A program made the position numbers and the translations under genes. The notes under the pieces were generated by a model. It saw nothing but the letters and a program-made list of their open reading frames with translations. It had not been told where the DNA came from and did no database searches. From a virus: a stretch of 29,683 bases of DNA. Each line of letters starts with the position of its first letter. Within the stretch, counting starts at the first letter, position 1. This document shows, in pieces, positions 5,842-13,939 of this stretch. The DNA is taken from the IMG/VR virus record IMGVR_UViG_3300005095_000171, positions 1 through 29,683 of that record, one strand, 5' to 3'.

Positions 5842-5940
5842 ATGATTTTAAGTGACCCAAAGGGAATTCCGAGAACAAAAGTCATTGAAGCATACTTTTG
5901 CTATAATACAGTACAGATTAATAAATGGAGTGTGCAATGA
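5842..5940 (+). CDS. Possible 32-aa small protein
   Basis: Short frame MILSDPKGIPRTKVIEAYFC... with AAGGA eight bases before the ATG. Its stop overlaps the start of the endonuclease gene (ATGA). It may be a real tiny gene, a leader peptide, or a remnant of sequence brought in or broken when the endonuclease inserted. Nothing in its sequence is recognised. Confidence 0.3.
   Translation: MILSDPKGIPRTKVIEAYFCYNTVQINKWSVQ
5899..5907 (+). promoter_or_regulatory. Candidate extended -10 promoter before the homing endonuclease
   Basis: TGCTATAAT is a perfect extended -10 (TGn plus TATAAT), 30 bp before the endonuclease ATG. A good -35 at 17 bp is not evident, which extended -10 promoters tolerate. 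This would give the mobile endonuclease its own host-polymerase transcription, as is common for free-standing phage endonucleases. Confidence 0.45.
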
Positions 5941-6950
5941 AAAAGAAAAAAATGTTTAGTGTAGGACATAGAGTAAATAGGTTGTCATACATTGAGGAAG
6001 ACATAGATATGTCAACAAAGCGAAAAAGACGTTTTGTAAAGCTTTTGTGCGACTGCGGAAATACGAAATCAATATACTGTTATCATTGGACATCAGGAAA
6101 AACAAAGTCGTGTGGATGCCTAGGAAAAGAAGCATGCTCATTAATGGCAAGGAACAGGAGCACAAATAAACTCAGAGATAAAGACAGGGATGAGATGGTT
6201 ATAATGTGGAAAGATGGGCTATCTACTGGTGAGATAGCAGATAAATTTAAAGTTACTAGCTCAAGTGTGTTAAGTGCTCTAAGGACAAGGGGGTACGATA
6301 CGGACGGAAGGGTTCGTGATAATGGAATGATATCCAATCATAATGCTTTTGATACACAAACAGAGGAAGCAGATTACTGGGGAGGTTATATAGCATGTGA
6401 CGGATACATATCGAGAAAAGGACAGATTTCGCTTACATCGAAAGACTATGAACATATAGTAAAATTTAAATCGTTTGTAGGATCAAAAAACAAAATACTT
6501 GTTGACGGCAGGAATGGATCAACATCATTTACGTTGTCAATAACATCAAAAAAAATATTAGATGTGCTATTGAAAAAATATGGATTACATAACAACAAAA
6601 CATACACATACAGTGTTCCTATTTTGGTATCCAACAATACTGCATTCTGGAGAGGATGCGTTGATGCGGATGGCTGGTTCTCAAAGCAAGAGATAGGATT
6701 GGCGGGAACGCTTGATAAATGTGAGAAATTTATGTCGTTTGTACAAAGCGAAATAGGCATAAAAATGAGATTGAAAAAAAAGAAACTTACGCATATCAAT
6801 GGGTATTCTTATGCTGCAATATCAACAAGACAAAGTGACATTTTAAGAATATTGAACATGTTGTATGATAATGCAAGAATATTCCTAAGTAGAAAATATG
6901 AAAAGTATATTACAATAACCAAGCACAAAGGTGAGCATTATGATATATAA
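5937..6950 (+). CDS. Free-standing LAGLIDADG homing endonuclease with zinc-finger and HTH domains
   Basis: 337 aa from the ATG at 5937, six bases after GGAG. Three parts are visible. First is an N-terminal Cys4 module (C38, C40, C59, C61 in LLCDCG and SCGCLG), of the kind seen in phage HNH/AP2-type endonucleases. Second is a helix-turn-helix (about 86-120, GLSTGEIADKFKVTSSSV). Third are two LAGLIDADG motifs, YWGGYIACDGYI (catalytic D155) and FWRGCVDADGWF (D245). It probably cuts a specific site in phage DNA lacking the gene and spreads by repair. It lies between the probable small terminase and the large terminase and overlaps the latter by 11 bp. The terminase reading frame itself is not interrupted, so this is not an intein. 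Family assignment is firm; target is unknown. Confidence 0.88.
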   Translation: MKKKKMFSVGHRVNRLSYIEEDIDMSTKRKRRFVKLLCDCGNTKSIYCYHWTSGKTKSCGCLGKEACSLMARNRSTNKLRDKDRDEMVIMWKDGLSTGEIADKFKVTSSSVLSALRTRGYDTDGRVRDNGMISNHNAFDTQTEEADYWGGYIACDGYISRKGQISLTSKDYEHIVKFKSFVGSKNKILVDGRNGSTSFTLSITSKKILDVLLKKYGLHNNKTYTYSVPILVSNNTAFWRGCVDADGWFSKQEIGLAGTLDKCEKFMSFVQSEIGIKMRLKKKKLTHINGYSYAAISTRQSDILRILNMLYDNARIFLSRKYEKYITITKHKGEHYDI

Positions 6951-8847
6951 AGATGTTATTCCTAGATCAAAAGAAGAGATGCGGCACGCCATAAACACTG
7001 GGTATATTATACCTGCATTCAAAGACAAAGATGAGATAACCGTTGAGATGCTACTAGACTATGTAGACTTAAAATTAGATTGGTATACGCCGTCGGTAAA
7101 CGCAATCATGTTTATTTCGTTTATTCGTTTGTGCATAGGAGAAGAGCCAGAAAACCTAAACCCAAAAGCTCATTACTTTTTTGTTGACTGCATGTTTCAG
7201 TCAGAGGAGGTTAGGCCATACTATCAAGTAAGAAATATGGACTTTGATACGCTAAAAGGGAATACGCTGATATTGTCAACTAGGGAATTTTCAAAATCAA
7301 CGATTCTTGCATACATGATTTTGTACATGGCTGATCAAGGAGAGATGCCAGGATTTGGAAAAGTTAACTTTGGCATGTATGTGTCTGACAGAATGGACGG
7401 TAACGTTAAGACAACAATGAGAACGATAGAGGATCTCTATCTTGGATCAAAATACCTGCAAAGCAGGTTTGAGTGGACTCACTTCACTGATGCAGCAGTC
7501 GAGATGATACGAAAGCCGAGAACCAAGCAAGAAATAAAAGCATACAATGACCACATGTCAAAGAAAGGCGCAAGAGAAGATGGCGTCCCTGGTAGAATGA
7601 AGCGAAGATTTAAGGTGCAAGGTCTAGGGTCATCTGGTGGTAGGGGATCAAGATCTGGACTAGACAGACCACAGTTTGCAATCTTCGACGACATGGTAGC
7701 AAATGAAAAGGATGCATATTCAAAGGCTATGCTTGCAGCTATTGATAGTACTATTGAAGCAGACGTTGGTTCATCGCTATCTGGAGAGGGTCACTTCAAA
7801 GTGCTAATTGGGACAGCGTATCACACAGGAGATCCTGTATATAAAAGAGTAACAGAGGGAACATATTTACCTGTTGTATTTCCAAAGGCCGAAGTACAGC
7901 CACATGGAGATATATATGATGAAAAAACAGGAAAGCTTATAAAGCCTGCAATGACAAAAGAAAAATTTGTTTCAGTATGGCCAGATAGACATACATTTGA
8001 GAAGCAAAGAAAAGAGTATGAAATTGCAGAAAGAGCCGCAAAAAGAGGAAATACTAACAAGCTAAAAACACTAGATCAAGAGTACTATGTTAGGGTAACT
8101 TCTGAGCACGAAAGACTAATACAGGATAAGCATATACGGTGGGTCGACATGCAGAAAATAAAGGATAATGCTCAACTGTATACATGGTACGTGACAACAG
8201 ACTACACAACAACAGCAAATAAAGGGTCAGACTTGAGTCCTCAGATATTATGGGCTGTAGATTGGAATGATAAATGGTATCTTGTTGACATCATTGCTAG
8301 AAAGCAAACAATACAAGAACAATATGGTTCTACATTCAAGTTCACTAGAAAGGCAAAAGGATGGGGGGCATATATTGTTGAGGTTGGTGTCGAGATAGAC
8401 GGACAACAAGTTTTGCACCTAAACGGTTTACAGAGATTCTATGACGACAATGGAGACACGCTGATATTTGCAAGGCAGAAGCCTGTTCCAGGAAAGACAG
8501 TCACATGGGATGGAATAAAATCAAAAGGTAGTGGAGATAAGCTGTGGAGACTTCACATGGTTGCAGAGAAGTTTTATGAAGGAAAAATTTTTTTCAACAA
8601 CGAGTTAAAAGACTATAATCAGGATATGGCAGAGCTATTAAATGAGCTAAAAATGACTACAGGAACAGAAATTAAAGCAAAACATGATGATGCGCTAGAT
8701 GCATTAAGTCAGATGGGGCTAATAGACATATTGATCCCACAAAAGCCTGTCAAAGAGCAAATGCGATATAATAATGTAACATACGACCCTGTCTACATGT
8801 CTCATATTGACAGCAGTGAAGAGGAGGGTTACGGATATTACAATTAA
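6940..8847 (+). CDS. terL: Terminase large subunit (packaging ATPase/nuclease)
   Basis: 635 aa from the ATG at 6940; AGGTGAG lies just upstream (a GTG at 6931 is the alternative). The ATPase half has a Walker A-like loop STREFSKST (113-121, lacking the usual GK), Walker B FAIFDD (D250, D251) and the coupling motif LIGTAYH (289-295). The nuclease half has D421 in VTTDYTTT, E481 in IVEVGVE and the C-terminal HDDALDALSQ (D583, D584), a RNase H-like catalytic set. Length suits the family. It pumps DNA into procapsids through the portal and cuts concatemers. It overlaps the upstream homing endonuclease. The portal is unusually far downstream (27193). Confidence 0.93.
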   Translation: MIYKDVIPRSKEEMRHAINTGYIIPAFKDKDEITVEMLLDYVDLKLDWYTPSVNAIMFISFIRLCIGEEPENLNPKAHYFFVDCMFQSEEVRPYYQVRNMDFDTLKGNTLILSTREFSKSTILAYMILYMADQGEMPGFGKVNFGMYVSDRMDGNVKTTMRTIEDLYLGSKYLQSRFEWTHFTDAAVEMIRKPRTKQEIKAYNDHMSKKGAREDGVPGRMKRRFKVQGLGSSGGRGSRSGLDRPQFAIFDDMVANEKDAYSKAMLAAIDSTIEADVGSSLSGEGHFKVLIGTAYHTGDPVYKRVTEGTYLPVVFPKAEVQPHGDIYDEKTGKLIKPAMTKEKFVSVWPDRHTFEKQRKEYEIAERAAKRGNTNKLKTLDQEYYVRVTSEHERLIQDKHIRWVDMQKIKDNAQLYTWYVTTDYTTTANKGSDLSPQILWAVDWNDKWYLVDIIARKQTIQEQYGSTFKFTRKAKGWGAYIVEVGVEIDGQQVLHLNGLQRFYDDNGDTLIFARQKPVPGKTVTWDGIKSKGSGDKLWRLHMVAEKFYEGKIFFNNELKDYNQDMAELLNELKMTTGTEIKAKHDDALDALSQMGLIDILIPQKPVKEQMRYNNVTYDPVYMSHIDSSEEEGYGYYN

Positions 8848-8858
8848 AAGGATAAAAC

Positions 8859-9302
8859 ATGATGACGTGGGGCAGATTACAGGCACTAGCAGAAGCTTTG
8901 TTGGCTGGAGATCACACTCTAACAACAAATCCTGAAGGAAGAATTGCTCTGTTGCAATATGCGATAGAAGAGATTGCTGACAGGGCAGACGTACTTTATT
9001 TAGAAACAGACGATGTAACGGTTGATAGGGTTAGAAAGAGTTATAACCAGTTCATAATACGAAGACCAGATTTACCATCTGACGACAGCGATACAATAGA
9101 GCTTGATGTGAGCCTATGTTTTGCTGCCGCAAGATTGATAGCATCGTATATAAGCAAAGAAAAATACAATGTGCATAGAGATTTCGCAATAGAGCTAATA
9201 CAATTGTGGAACCAAAAAGTTATGTCGCTAAGAGATGACTATGCAGAGCTTGGAGTTGGTCTTGAGAATACAGTGATAGTTGAAGATCAATATCAAATGT
9301 AG
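8859..9302 (+). CDS. Hypothetical protein, possible head-tail adaptor
   Basis: 147 aa, AAAAGGA before the ATG at 8859. A predicted helical protein: an N-terminal helix (RLQALAEALL), a helix around YAIEEIADRADV, a short loop with acidic residues (PDLPSDDSDTIELD) and a long helix pair (LCFAAARLIASYISKEKY, AIELIQLWNQKV). Size, helical build and place after the terminase resemble head-completion or adaptor proteins of podoviruses, but no signature is visible. Confidence 0.7.
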   Translation: MMTWGRLQALAEALLAGDHTLTTNPEGRIALLQYAIEEIADRADVLYLETDDVTVDRVRKSYNQFIIRRPDLPSDDSDTIELDVSLCFAAARLIASYISKEKYNVHRDFAIELIQLWNQKVMSLRDDYAELGVGLENTVIVEDQYQM

Positions 9303-9311
9303 GAGCGAGAC

Positions 9312-11051
9312 ATGACAAGTAAGGCAAGAGATTTTTTTTACTACACAGGAATAGACAACACATGTGATGTCATATACTATATCAGTGAAACAACTGAAGA
9401 CTGCAATGAGAAAAAAGAGTTGCTTATCGATGACAGATATGATATAGTAGATGGAGAAATAAGTGTATCAATAGCAAAAAGCGAGATACCGCAAGATATA
9501 GGAAATGATGCATCAGTTATTGTTTTGTATGATGGAGACGGAGTTGTATCTGAAGTGCTGTATGAGGACAGCAATATTAGCTTCAGCATAGCAGGTGCAG
9601 GAACAATAAGTGAGGCATTCAACGAGTATGTAAATGAAAAAATATCAATCGTTATTGTTAGTGGCGACAAGACTGTTGGGTGCAGAGTTGAACTTGAATA
9701 CACAGTTGACCCAACGCTACTAAAAATTGTATACGACGACAGTAGCAATGAGCTAAAAATAGTGTATGATGATGATAACGACAGCATTGATGTAGATATT
9801 CTTGACATTGGACCAATCGCTTGGTTCGTAGATTACACAGAAGATAGCACAGGAGCAAATAGTGTATCGCTAGATGTCACAAACACAAGACTAACAAAGA
9901 TAACAGACAATTACTCAGCAAACATATACGCAATGGTTGGAGACGTAAAAATAGAGTACGGAGAGTGGATAATTCCTCAAAATGCGTATGAGCTAGATGC
10001 TTATCTGGATTACGTTATAAATGGTGACTTCATATATGCTAACATATTTGCTTCAGCAGAGAGCGCTCCAGAAGATATGAATCTTACAGTGTTTATTGAT
10101 GGAGAAAAATATGACAGTGACAATTTTATGCTAACAGATGAAATGGTTGGGAAAAGTGTATGTGCAGTTGTACACAAAGATAACCTTGATGAGTTTGATG
10201 AAGAAAAATATGAACTTTACGAAATAAGCAAGTGCATAGCTGTTGATGATGAAACGTTCGATACTGTGTATGGAGACGATGTTCTAAATAGACTATTAGA
10301 CGCAGTAGAAAGTGATAATACAATAGTCAACACAATGTTCCCTGGAATAAAACAGATTCCTATAGATATGGTAGACATAAATAACTATGATATATTTTTA
10401 AACAAGATTGTTGTTGAGACCGACATGGAGGAGTACTGCTATACGGTTGACTACATTAGATCATCAACGCCAACAAAGGTCGGAGAAATACTGTATTTCA
10501 ACAATAAGTTTCATATAGTTAGAGAAGATATGTCTGTAGAAGAGATTGTTGACCTATCAAGATTTATAGAGAAAGAAGTTGTTACGGTAAAAGATGAATA
10601 CTATTATGCAATCTTCACAAGTCAAATGTTTGATAATTTCTTTGAGAGCAACACAAATCTTGTCACAGACAGCGACGGATGGATTACTCAACAGAGTGAT
10701 GATGACGAATTTTCTGTTGAAGCAATATTTGACAAAGACATTACAAATGTTCAGATAGAGCTAAAATATACAAAGCAAACAAACCCAAGAACATCAAAGT
10801 TTTTAATCTATCTAATGACACTAGACGGAGAACATGTGTCAAAATACGGATTCGAACGACAAACTGATGGAACAATGGCGTTTTATGACGAAGATAGAAA
10901 CACAATAATGATGAACCAGGATGATTTTTACACTCAGATGACAATATATCCAACAGCTACACAAAAAGCAGAAATGATAAAAATTGTTGGTGTTGGCATG
11001 AGTATAGATAAGATAATGTTTAAAAATTTGGTTATAGGAATAGAAAAATGA
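9312..11051 (+). CDS. Large beta-rich virion protein, 579 aa
   Basis: AGGAG precedes the ATG. Not recognised. It is predicted to be mainly beta strands in Asp-rich loops, such as an internal near-repeat LKIVYDDSSN / LKIVYDDDND (about 137-157). Net charge is very acidic. The last 150 residues, with strand patterns like FSVEAIFDKDITNVQIELKY and TSKFLIYLM, resemble a jelly-roll. It is the first of four adjacent large, acidic, secretion-signal-free proteins and ends in an ATGA overlap with the next. A structural role in tail or fibre is likely from context. Confidence 0.75.
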   Translation: MTSKARDFFYYTGIDNTCDVIYYISETTEDCNEKKELLIDDRYDIVDGEISVSIAKSEIPQDIGNDASVIVLYDGDGVVSEVLYEDSNISFSIAGAGTISEAFNEYVNEKISIVIVSGDKTVGCRVELEYTVDPTLLKIVYDDSSNELKIVYDDDNDSIDVDILDIGPIAWFVDYTEDSTGANSVSLDVTNTRLTKITDNYSANIYAMVGDVKIEYGEWIIPQNAYELDAYLDYVINGDFIYANIFASAESAPEDMNLTVFIDGEKYDSDNFMLTDEMVGKSVCAVVHKDNLDEFDEEKYELYEISKCIAVDDETFDTVYGDDVLNRLLDAVESDNTIVNTMFPGIKQIPIDMVDINNYDIFLNKIVVETDMEEYCYTVDYIRSSTPTKVGEILYFNNKFHIVREDMSVEEIVDLSRFIEKEVVTVKDEYYYAIFTSQMFDNFFESNTNLVTDSDGWITQQSDDDEFSVEAIFDKDITNVQIELKYTKQTNPRTSKFLIYLMTLDGEHVSKYGFERQTDGTMAFYDEDRNTIMMNQDDFYTQMTIYPTATQKAEMIKIVGVGMSIDKIMFKNLVIGIEK

Positions 11052-12862
11052 TAAAAAAAAGAGATATATCTGGAGCATATAATGAATTTGTGTACAACAA
11101 TGAGCAAGGAAAACTAACACTGTACGCAAATGATGGATCAGCTGGAAGCGTTGCTATAATAGGCAATGCAGACTTTAGAACGGCAACAGGAAACAAGCCG
11201 ACAGTCGTAAACTACAAGGACAAGAATCACCCTGACTATACAGTGTATCAAGACATAGAGACAGGTGACGTGTTTATGAAGATAAATGGAGTATACGAGC
11301 TCATATACAAAAATGATATATACAGGAACTTTTTTAGAATTCCATACTTTAAGTATCAGTACTACGAAGACTCTGTGTACTATAAAGAAAACGTTATCGT
11401 TGGTCATGACAGGCTAATGTTCGCAACATACGGTCAAAGTGACGAGCAGCATACGCCAAGAGATGAAAAAGCTAACATGCCACAAGACGAATATGATGGC
11501 ACGGTTGTTTCGCCATCTAAGCTAACAGAGATACTTGGAATGGAATTCAGCAACGAGTACGACACAATCGTAATATCAACAACTCAAGGTGTATATCACA
11601 TGAGGCTGTTTGATGAAGACGGAGAGACAAATTACACGATACATGAGGAGGAGAGGTACACAGAACTGGTTCACGAGAAGAGAGTGATAATTGCAGGTCT
11701 TATAGCGCATGGAGATGGAAGACTAGTGAGAATATACGATCTAGACAGAGAGATAACCGATAAGGTGCTAGAGTTAGATTTTGACTTCTCGTCAATAGCT
11801 GTGTCAAACAAGCTGCTTGTTGTGTGCGGAAAGGATGGAGATATTATTCTTGTTGACCCGTCAACTTTAGACGAAAAGAAAAGAGTAAATATAGAGATGA
11901 AAATAGAATACGCAACAGCATCAGACCAGGATATAGCGATAAGAGTAGATTCTGGGGATGTATTATTTTTGCATCCTGAAACGCTTGAGATAACAGACTC
12001 GTCATTTACGCAGTATGATAAGCCATTTGCGATAACAAACAAAAACAAACTATACGGAGCAATGTCTGATGGAAACATATTCGAGTTTATATACAGAGAC
12101 ACAAGATGGGACCTTATAACTGTAGATGATATTTTTGCGCTAAGCGAAAAGTGTTTGTCAACATACACAAAAGAGTTAACACACATAAATATTGTAGACA
12201 ATAGCGAATATGACTACAAACTCATAGATTTTGAGCCAGTTGCTTTTTGTTTTGCATGTCCAGGAAAGCTTTTTATAGCATCAGACGATATAAGAGGAAT
12301 AGTTCATCAGTATGACATAAGTGACGGTATTTTTGACCAAAAGTATGTAGGAAGTTTCCAGACAGGAAAAATCGTAACTGCAATATCATATTTCAAGGAA
12401 GAGCTGCTTGTGTTTTGCGGAACAACATGCTACGCATACGATTGCGACACACTTGAACTAATAGAGATTATTGATATGCAAAACATTCTTGAGGACTATG
12501 GAGTGATATCATCATCTGTAAGATGGGATTCAATATATCTACTAACTTCAAACGGAAAGATATATTCATTTTTTGAGATAAGAAAAGATCCGTATGACAT
12601 AATAGTTCTTGAAATGTATACATCAAAAAGCAATATAGCTGTAATAGACTACAATAGGGTATACGTGTCGTATCCATATAGTGTAGACACATACATATAC
12701 GAATTTTCACTAAAAGATGGATCGCTGTTGCAAAAGACAGCACTAGACAGAGGACTTGAGGTTGATATAGAATTATATTTTGATTCACTATACGTAATGG
12801 ACCTTGAAGGAAGATATTTGCTTACAAAATATCAAACTAGAGAAATTTTAACACTAGGATAA
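11048..12862 (+). CDS. Beta-propeller-like virion protein, 604 aa
   Basis: Starts within the stop of the preceding gene (ATGA), so translation is probably coupled. From about residue 170 the sequence shows recurrent four-strand blades of the kind found in propellers, for example RLVRIYDLDREITDKVLELD, KDGDIILVDPSTLDEKKRV, VDSGDVLFLHPETLEI, GKIVTAISYFKEELLVFCG and YAYDCDTLELIEIID. The first 100 residues form a separate domain (tyrosine-rich, RNFFRIPYFKYQYYEDSVYY). It is probably a tail or spike component that contacts a host ligand. The exact family is unknown. Confidence 0.72.
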   Translation: MIKKRDISGAYNEFVYNNEQGKLTLYANDGSAGSVAIIGNADFRTATGNKPTVVNYKDKNHPDYTVYQDIETGDVFMKINGVYELIYKNDIYRNFFRIPYFKYQYYEDSVYYKENVIVGHDRLMFATYGQSDEQHTPRDEKANMPQDEYDGTVVSPSKLTEILGMEFSNEYDTIVISTTQGVYHMRLFDEDGETNYTIHEEERYTELVHEKRVIIAGLIAHGDGRLVRIYDLDREITDKVLELDFDFSSIAVSNKLLVVCGKDGDIILVDPSTLDEKKRVNIEMKIEYATASDQDIAIRVDSGDVLFLHPETLEITDSSFTQYDKPFAITNKNKLYGAMSDGNIFEFIYRDTRWDLITVDDIFALSEKCLSTYTKELTHINIVDNSEYDYKLIDFEPVAFCFACPGKLFIASDDIRGIVHQYDISDGIFDQKYVGSFQTGKIVTAISYFKEELLVFCGTTCYAYDCDTLELIEIIDMQNILEDYGVISSSVRWDSIYLLTSNGKIYSFFEIRKDPYDIIVLEMYTSKSNIAVIDYNRVYVSYPYSVDTYIYEFSLKDGSLLQKTALDRGLEVDIELYFDSLYVMDLEGRYLLTKYQTREILTLG

Positions 12863-12865
12863 AAA

Positions 12866-13936
12866 ATGATCAATAAAGACCTAAACGACTTAAACAGAAA
12901 AATAGTAAACATATACAGATCAGGAATGAATCTTATAATAAAAAGATTCGACGGATCTAGAACGGTTGAGACAATAGAGGAAGTTATTCCTGATATGAAT
13001 GAAGAAGATGAACAGAGTGCATCCTATGTTGAGAATAAGCCAAAGATATATAACGTTCTGTACTCTCCGTACGAAGTTGACTATCCCTATGATATGGATA
13101 TTGCCGTACTTAAGGATGAATCGAGATTTATATACTCCGACCAGATGAAAAAATGGGTAAAAATCGACAGATCGCTTGAGGACAAATCAACAAGAATAGA
13201 TATTCCGTACTATATAAAAGATAAAAAGTATGCAATAGGAGAGGTTGTTGCTATAGCTGATCAATTGTTTATGGCAACAAAAGATACAGCGGTATATCCT
13301 TTAGCGTACGGATCTCCATGGTTAAGAATGACGCATCTAGACATGTTCGTTAATAGGTGTGGAATGGAACCTCCAAGGCTATATGGACAGCTTGTTGTGT
13401 CTGAAATCGAACCATGGATAGAGCATGAGATAGAGATAACGAACAGAGAAGAATTCTATTACTACTTCAATCAGAACGATAGAGATGGTGACTTTGACAT
13501 AGTTGACACAACTGGAGGTTTTTGCCTTGTCGCAAAAGATGATAGTGTTGAGGAGATGAACTTCTTTAAGCTATTTGAACCAGGGTCAAAAATATTTAGA
13601 TCAGTAGAAATAAGTGGAACAACAGATTCAGATGACTCGATTGGTTCTATAGACATAGAGTGCAATGGATCGTTTCTTGTGTCAGTAACAGATAATATAA
13701 TTGAGTATGATGATGTTCTTCTTGAAACATTGTCGTACGATGCAGACGGATATGCAATAAGAACATTTGACATTGTTAATGGAAGCGGAGAGGAGTTCAG
13801 TGTTGGGATAGAGACAGTTGGCACTGAGACAACATGTGATAAAATAAATGTTAGATTTAAATACAGTAACGATTATGATTTATCTAGACATGTAATAAAA
13901 TCAATAAAACTAAAATACCTAGAAAAAGAGGAGTAA
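12866..13936 (+). CDS. Virion protein with possible carbohydrate-binding segment, 356 aa
   Basis: AGGA lies before the ATG; four bases separate it from the upstream stop. A short helical N-terminus is followed by beta-rich sequence. The segment KKYAIGEVVAIADQLFMATKDT (given here only in outline, about residues 119-140) resembles the Y-x-x-G-x-V-V...L-F-x-A pattern of small carbohydrate-binding modules. The C-terminal part (about 230-350) looks like a jelly-roll with YDADGYAIRTFDI. It is probably co-assembled with its large neighbours. No enzyme motif is seen. Confidence 0.68.
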   Translation: MINKDLNDLNRKIVNIYRSGMNLIIKRFDGSRTVETIEEVIPDMNEEDEQSASYVENKPKIYNVLYSPYEVDYPYDMDIAVLKDESRFIYSDQMKKWVKIDRSLEDKSTRIDIPYYIKDKKYAIGEVVAIADQLFMATKDTAVYPLAYGSPWLRMTHLDMFVNRCGMEPPRLYGQLVVSEIEPWIEHEIEITNREEFYYYFNQNDRDGDFDIVDTTGGFCLVAKDDSVEEMNFFKLFEPGSKIFRSVEISGTTDSDDSIGSIDIECNGSFLVSVTDNIIEYDDVLLETLSYDADGYAIRTFDIVNGSGEEFSVGIETVGTETTCDKINVRFKYSNDYDLSRHVIKSIKLKYLEKEE

Positions 13937-13939
13937 AGT

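Noticed and set aside
6940-8847. Intein or intron in terL linked to the homing endonuclease
   Set aside because: The terminase frame is continuous with all motifs, and the endonuclease is a separate gene upstream.
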